DNA of 64,000 nucleotides from Humulus lupulus. Taxonomy: Eukaryota; Streptophyta; Magnoliopsida; Rosales; Cannabaceae. Both the position numbers and the translations under genes were made by a program. The notes under the pieces are model-generated. The model did not search any database and was not told the origin of the DNA. It worked only from the letters and a program-made list of their open reading frames with translations. Positions 59,946 to 64,000 of the stretch are shown one piece after another (the first letter of the stretch is position 1; each line of letters starts with the position of its first letter). Where the stretch lies: contig NC_084802.1 of NCBI RefSeq assembly GCF_963169125.1, forward strand, positions 35,533,607 through 35,597,606, written 5' to 3'.

Positions 59946-62412
59946 TGTAGTGCCCCGAATTTTCCGTTGTGTTTAACGGCGTGAACAGTAGGTCGGGAGG
60001 GTCATATTTGCTTAATTATGTTATTAATTGATTAAATGCATGTATATGTTGATTATATTGTGATATGATGTGAAATGCATGCATGTGAGTCCATATCTCT
60101 TTATACAGGGGTGTGATGGTAATTTGGCCCGTTAAGGGTAAATTGATTATTTATTCGCATGTTGGTGATATAATTTGAGACCACATTATAATGTGGGTTT
60201 GTTCGAGCTATTTGGCATGAGACGATCAAGGAATGTTAAATATCGGTTTGGTCATAACGGGCTTAAGCTCGGGGCTCGGGGTGAGTCTCGGGGTGTTTTT
60301 AATGATTAGAGTGTTACCGGGGATTAAAGGGTAACGGGATGTGAATTATTGGTGTTTGAGGATGTTGAGATTAGCGGGAATTGGGAAGCGTTAATTATGA
60401 TTAACGGTATAGGTGGAAAGTACCAAAACTGCCCTTGGGTTGGCTTTAGAGACTTTTAAAGACCTAGGGGTATTTGAGTCTTTTGGCTTGGATATATGTT
60501 AAACTTGGAAGGCTGTGGATTGAACAGAGTAAAAACAGAAGCCTTTCTTTCTCTTCCCGTACCTTCTTCTTGCTTCTTCTTCCTTGTGAGTTTTGTGAAT
60601 TTGTTGAAGGTTTGAGCTTAGGAGCTAAGCCTTGGTACTTTGGGAGAGTGTTCCATTGTGGAAGAGCACCATAACCTGAACTTGAGGTAAGTTTTTAGCC
60701 CTTAGTTTCCATGTTTGCTCTGTTTTCGTTTTAGGAATTCAGCTTTAGAATTTGATGTGGGAAATGAGGATTAAAGGGAGTTTTCATGTTGTTTTTGATT
60801 GGGGTTTGATGAGGGTGAGCTATGGGTGTTATTTGGGGGTTTAATTGTGTGTTTGGAAGAATTTTAGAGAGGGTTTGTAGGGCTGGTTTGAGAGGAAAGA
60901 GCTCAGGGAAGAAAACTGGTTCGTGTGGCCGACTTAGCCATTCTGGGCTGAGCGCCGCGGCGCAGCGGAGGAGCGCCGCGGCCCTTGGCGTCTGGTAGGG
61001 GAGGCCCCTTCTGTCTGAAGGGCGCGCCGCGGCGCAGCAGGGGAGGGCCGCGGCCCTTAAGGTCAATTTTTCCAAAAAGGTGTTTTTAGCATGGGGATTC
61101 AAACCTAAGGTCTCGGGATTGAACCTACTACCCGGTTGAGTAGTGTTTAAGGTTCCGGAGGTTAGGTTTTGGTTTGGGAACCTTTTATTATTCATTTTAT
61201 TGATGGAATCCCATAATTTGGTTATGACCAGGTAACCGCTAAAGGACCAAAAAGTCGATCGTTCTCAGGGTCACTCTTTTATAGTTCTTGCTCGAACCGG
61301 AGGTAAGAAAACTGCACCCCAAGTGTGACATGCATGGATATTCGTAAGACATGTTGATTGTGTAATATGGACACGGATTGAATATGGATGCTTAGCGTAT
61401 GTTGTTCCCTTGTGCATAGCACTGACTAATTAGTCAGGTTTGGCAAAGGTGCTAGTATCAACTGTGAAGCTGTGACTGATTAGTCAGGTTCGGCAGTGGT
61501 ACTGAGCACTGGTCACGTTGCACTGACTTGTCAGTCAGAATTGGCAAAGGTGTTAGTGTCAGCTGTGAAGCTGTGACTTATTAGTCAGGTTCGGTGGTGA
61601 TATTGGACACTGGTCACTTAGCGCTGACTTATTAGTCAAGGATGGACTTAGCGTGGTTCACGCAAGCCAATAGAGATTAGATCTAATCAACTATTAGCAT
61701 TGAATGACTCAAGGAGCATTAATTCCTGACCAACCCTGAGGGTCGATGAATAAACAGAGCTTGAAGGCTAGTGGCTTACCTATCAGCCACTCTCTTGCTA
61801 GAAGACAGAGCTTGGAGGCTAGTGGCTTACCTAGCAGCCACTCTCCCGCTAGAAAAGAGAGCTTGGAGGCTAGTGGCTTATGTAACAGCCACTCTCCCGC
61901 TAGAATCATGTGATGTGCACCCATTGGTTTGAAAGCTTTATATTCAGTGTGATTATAATGATAATCATTTGATAATGTTTATGAAAAGTGTTATGTTTTC
62001 TTGCTGGGCTTTGGCTCATGGGTGCTATGTGGTGCAGGTAAAGGGAAAGAAAAGCTCACCTAGCCTTGAGTGGAGAGCTGATGTGGTGATGTGTACATAT
62101 GCGGCCGCTTGACCACCACGGCCAAGGCGTTCTCAGAGGAACTAGGGGTTTACCTTATCTTTGCCGCTTAGGTTGGCGGGACTGTAAATTTAAACCTGTA
62201 ATGACCATTTTTGTACTGAGAACCACTTGTAAATGTTTTGTTTGGCTCTGCAGAGCAGTTTGTAATAAAATCTCCATTTCTTTTTTATTGGTTTTACACC
62301 TTAACCTATTAATTACACTTAGAGCACGTTTTTGACCAAAGGACTCGGGTAACGAGTCAAATTTCCGGTCCACCGTTCACCGTAACTGTTCTGGGGTAGC
62401 CAGGGCGTTACA
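59946..62412 (+). mobile_element. Solo Tekay-like LTR (2467 bp) in an exon, duplication GCCCT
   Basis: TGTAGTGCCCCGAATTTTCC ... CAGGGCGTTACA, flanked by exact GCCCT (59941-59945 and 62413-62417). Removing it with one GCCCT leaves an uninterrupted codon series across the junction, confirming insertion into an exon. It contains two tandem arrays (61430-61640 and 61745-61905) and the conserved block (61994-62045) seen in the 30-44 kb LTRs. Confidence 0.92.
61745..61905. repeat. Three ~54-bp tandem repeats in the solo LTR
   Basis: The unit contains 'gagcttggaggctagtggcttacctagcagccactctcccgctagaa'. Within it 'agtggct' and 'agccact' form a short inverted repeat. Confidence 0.8.
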
Positions 62413-63132
62413 GCCCTAAACGAAATGGCCAACGTAAGTATTTCTTATCTCTTTGGCCTTCGTCTTTCATTCTTTGCAACAGGCTCTGACTTTATCCTTT
62501 GTTCAAAGGCTTTGCTGACTGCAACTGCTGCTCGTACCCGTGCCCAAGCTACCATCGACCATGCTCGGGCAAAGGCCATCAAGAGGTACCAGGCGAAAGC
62601 TGCTGAGGAGCTTCAGGCTGCAGAAGCTTGGCATGCTGGGGAATTGGAGGCGGTTACCCAGCAGAAGGATGCTGCGGTGGCAAAGCTGGCGGAGGTCGAA
62701 GCTTCGAAGGCAGCTTTGAGGAAGCAGAGGGAGGAGTACCAGGAGGCCAGTCGAGTCCAATATCGTGAATGCAAGAGACTCAACGAAGAGCTTCTTGCCA
62801 AGAACAAGGCCATGGTTGATCTTGAGAGCCAAATAGAGCAGTTGAAGCTTGCCAACGCCAAGAATCTGGAAAGGTATAAGAATGCGACGCTTCGGTGTTT
62901 CTATAACTTCTGGAAACACAACCAGGGTGCCAACTTCGACTACCTTTCAGAGGATATCAGGAATGCTGAACTGGCCCGCTACACTGCTCGATTAGCCGAA
63001 GAAGAGGAAAGAGCAAGGATCCCTGCTTCCCCAAGCATCCAGCCGGCCGCTGGCGCAGAGGAAGGAGGAGTTGTTGAGGATGCGGCCAACCAGACTGCTG
63101 AGCAAGACCCTCCTGCTCCTACTGCTCCTTAA

Positions 63133-63835
63133 ATTTATTTTCTTTTTATTTTTCTTCAATTACACGACCCACGGGTTGTGATGTAAAGACTATCTATCTT
63201 CTTTTTTTTTTTTTTTGAATTTGCTGCATGGGCAGCAAACTTTCCTTTTATTTGAACAATTACATCCAAGCAGTGATGCTTGCGGTGTAAAAGACTGCAT
63301 TATAATGTTATAATATTTTCATTTACTATAACATCTGTCCGGATGACTGAACTTAGCATAATACTTTGGCTTGATTTAACAAAATATGTATTTTGAAAAA
63401 TACTCTAAGTACCTTAGCATGTTTTCACTTATTTTGTTCATGTGTTTACATACCTCATGGTACGCTTTGCTATCGATGTGCCTTATATGCCCCCCAAGTG
63501 ATCGAGGAGCTTTAGGTCCTTGGTCACTTGCCTTGACCATGACCTGTTCGAACATTTCTGCTCGGTTGGAAACGCAATAATTGTAATACAGCAAAACAAC
63601 ACACGTAATGAACAAATACTTGTAAACATAAATTTACAAAGGTTGGCAAGAACGACTGGCTGCGCACAGTCCCTTATAATCTCGTATTAAAAATGGACTA
63701 AACATGTCTTTACGAGTGATCCTAAAAAAAGGATTATACATATATAAGCGATTAGCCATACAACGTGGCTAACCCTTTTTGCGAAACTTGTAAAAAGTAA
63801 AATTTAATACAAGCCAGTCCTTTAAAAAGGACTGT
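63133..63835. other. 3' end of the opposite-strand gene and spacer before pol
   Basis: The T-rich stretch after the stop probably holds the plus-strand poly(A) region. A second polypurine-like motif (minus strand ACTTGGGGGGCA) lies at 63488-63499. No supported coding frame. Confidence 0.5.
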
Positions 63836-64000
63836 TTACTGATAATACTTGCGCAGGTGTTCTCCATTCCAATAACGTGGAACGAGATCTCCGTTTAGGC
63901 GTGCAAGTTTGTAAGTGCCCGGATGAAGGACTTCTTCAATCTGGTAAGGTCTTTCCCAATTAGGTCCGAGTACTCCAGCAGTGGGGTCGCGGGTATTTAA
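63836..64000 (-). CDS. C-terminus of gypsy (TAT-type) integrase, partial at window edge
   Basis: The final 54 codons before a TAA are open. They contain GVLGPNWERPYQIEEVLHPG, TYKLARLNGDLVPRYWN and the terminal EHLRKYYQ, the typical end of TAT/Athila-lineage gypsy pol (G-P-N-W-x-x-P-Y ... W-N-x-x-H-L-R-x-Y-Y). The rest of pol lies right of the window. No break is visible in this piece. It fixes the element's strand and shows that the opposite-strand gene sits downstream of pol. Confidence 0.85.
   Translation of the reverse strand, partial: LNTRDPTAGVLGPNWERPYQIEEVLHPGTYKLARLNGDLVPRYWNGEHLRKYYQ

Larger units (their letters stand above)
58021..63132 (+). pseudogene. Opposite-strand 'putative gypsy-type transposon' domain gene, interrupted
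   Basis: Exons by splice sites and phase: 58021-58849, 58930-59286, 59540-59945 continuing at 62418-62433, and 62509-63132. The first ~115 residues are Pro/Ser-rich and disordered. Residues ~115-276 form a domain with PLHPFYQGVANYFGVAPFQI and PNGYRMLAALYILYKL; I assign it from memory to the plant family annotated as putative gypsy-type transposon (Transposase_28-like). The middle is basic and low-complexity (RRKTSRRHNDESS). The last exon is a long coiled coil (AAEELQAAEAWHAGELEAV, LNEELLAKNKAMVDLESQIE) then FWKHNQGANFDYL and an acidic Ala-rich tail. In-frame stops at 59247-59249 and 59794-59796 and the solo LTR in exon 4 make this copy non-functional. The true role of these proteins is not known to me. 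Confidence 0.75.
56588..64000 (-). mobile_element. 3' part of a TAT-type Ty3/gypsy element carrying an opposite-strand gene
   Basis: A 3' LTR (56588-57178), an adjacent polypurine tract, and at the window edge the C-terminus of a gypsy integrase all lie on the minus strand. Between them is a 6-kb region with a spliced plus-strand gene. Extra antisense ORFs between pol and the 3' LTR are known in TAT-lineage elements. The other end lies outside the window. Confidence 0.75.

Overview
This is repeat-dense nuclear DNA from a flowering plant, most likely a eudicot. The evidence is one spliced MEKK1-type kinase gene with short AT-rich introns, plant-lineage LTR retrotransposons (Ty1/copia and Ty3/gypsy), a plant LINE and plant-type MITEs. 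I suspect Rosales/Cannabaceae but cannot prove it from sequence. I see no bacterial, organellar or viral genome features, no rRNA or CRISPR array, and no tRNA gene I could support.

Layout. 1-2147: 5' end of a minus-strand Ty3/gypsy element (decayed gag, primer site, 720-bp LTR) inserted in an old copia LTR (2148-4837) that itself carries a solo LTR. 4838-9786: decayed copia pol, a MITE, a palindrome-rich repeat, and a 5'-truncated LINE with an 18-bp target duplication. 9787-16500: the only convincing host gene, a MEKK1-like MAP3K on the minus strand (8 coding exons, 596 aa by my splicing, CDS 11404-16107). 17370-29447: a copia element with ~2-kb LTRs carrying four nested insertions (a foldback element, a PIF/Harbinger-like MITE and two solo LTRs). 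30069-44285: a 14.2-kb Tekay/Del-like gypsy element with target duplication TGGAC and two nested solo LTRs. 45441-51852: a young SIRE-like copia element (duplication AAAAC, LTRs ~99% identical by eye) whose single long ORF joins gag and the start of protease directly to RNase H. 52473-53850: a long-inverted-repeat DNA element. 54660-56570: degenerate tandem repeats and a solo LTR. 56588-64000: the 3' part of a minus-strand TAT-type gypsy element. Between its pol end and its LTR lies a spliced gene on the opposite strand with its own TATA box, later broken by stops and a solo LTR.

How the parts relate. Apart from the kinase gene, the window is mostly a stack of insertions. Their order can be read from nested target-site duplications; seven solo LTRs against three two-LTR elements point to frequent LTR-LTR recombination. 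The most interesting pieces are the antisense gene inside the TAT element, the frame-preserving pol deletion in a young copia, the foldback element with a satellite-like core, and conserved or co-varying structures inside the LTRs. All family assignments were made by eye, without searches.
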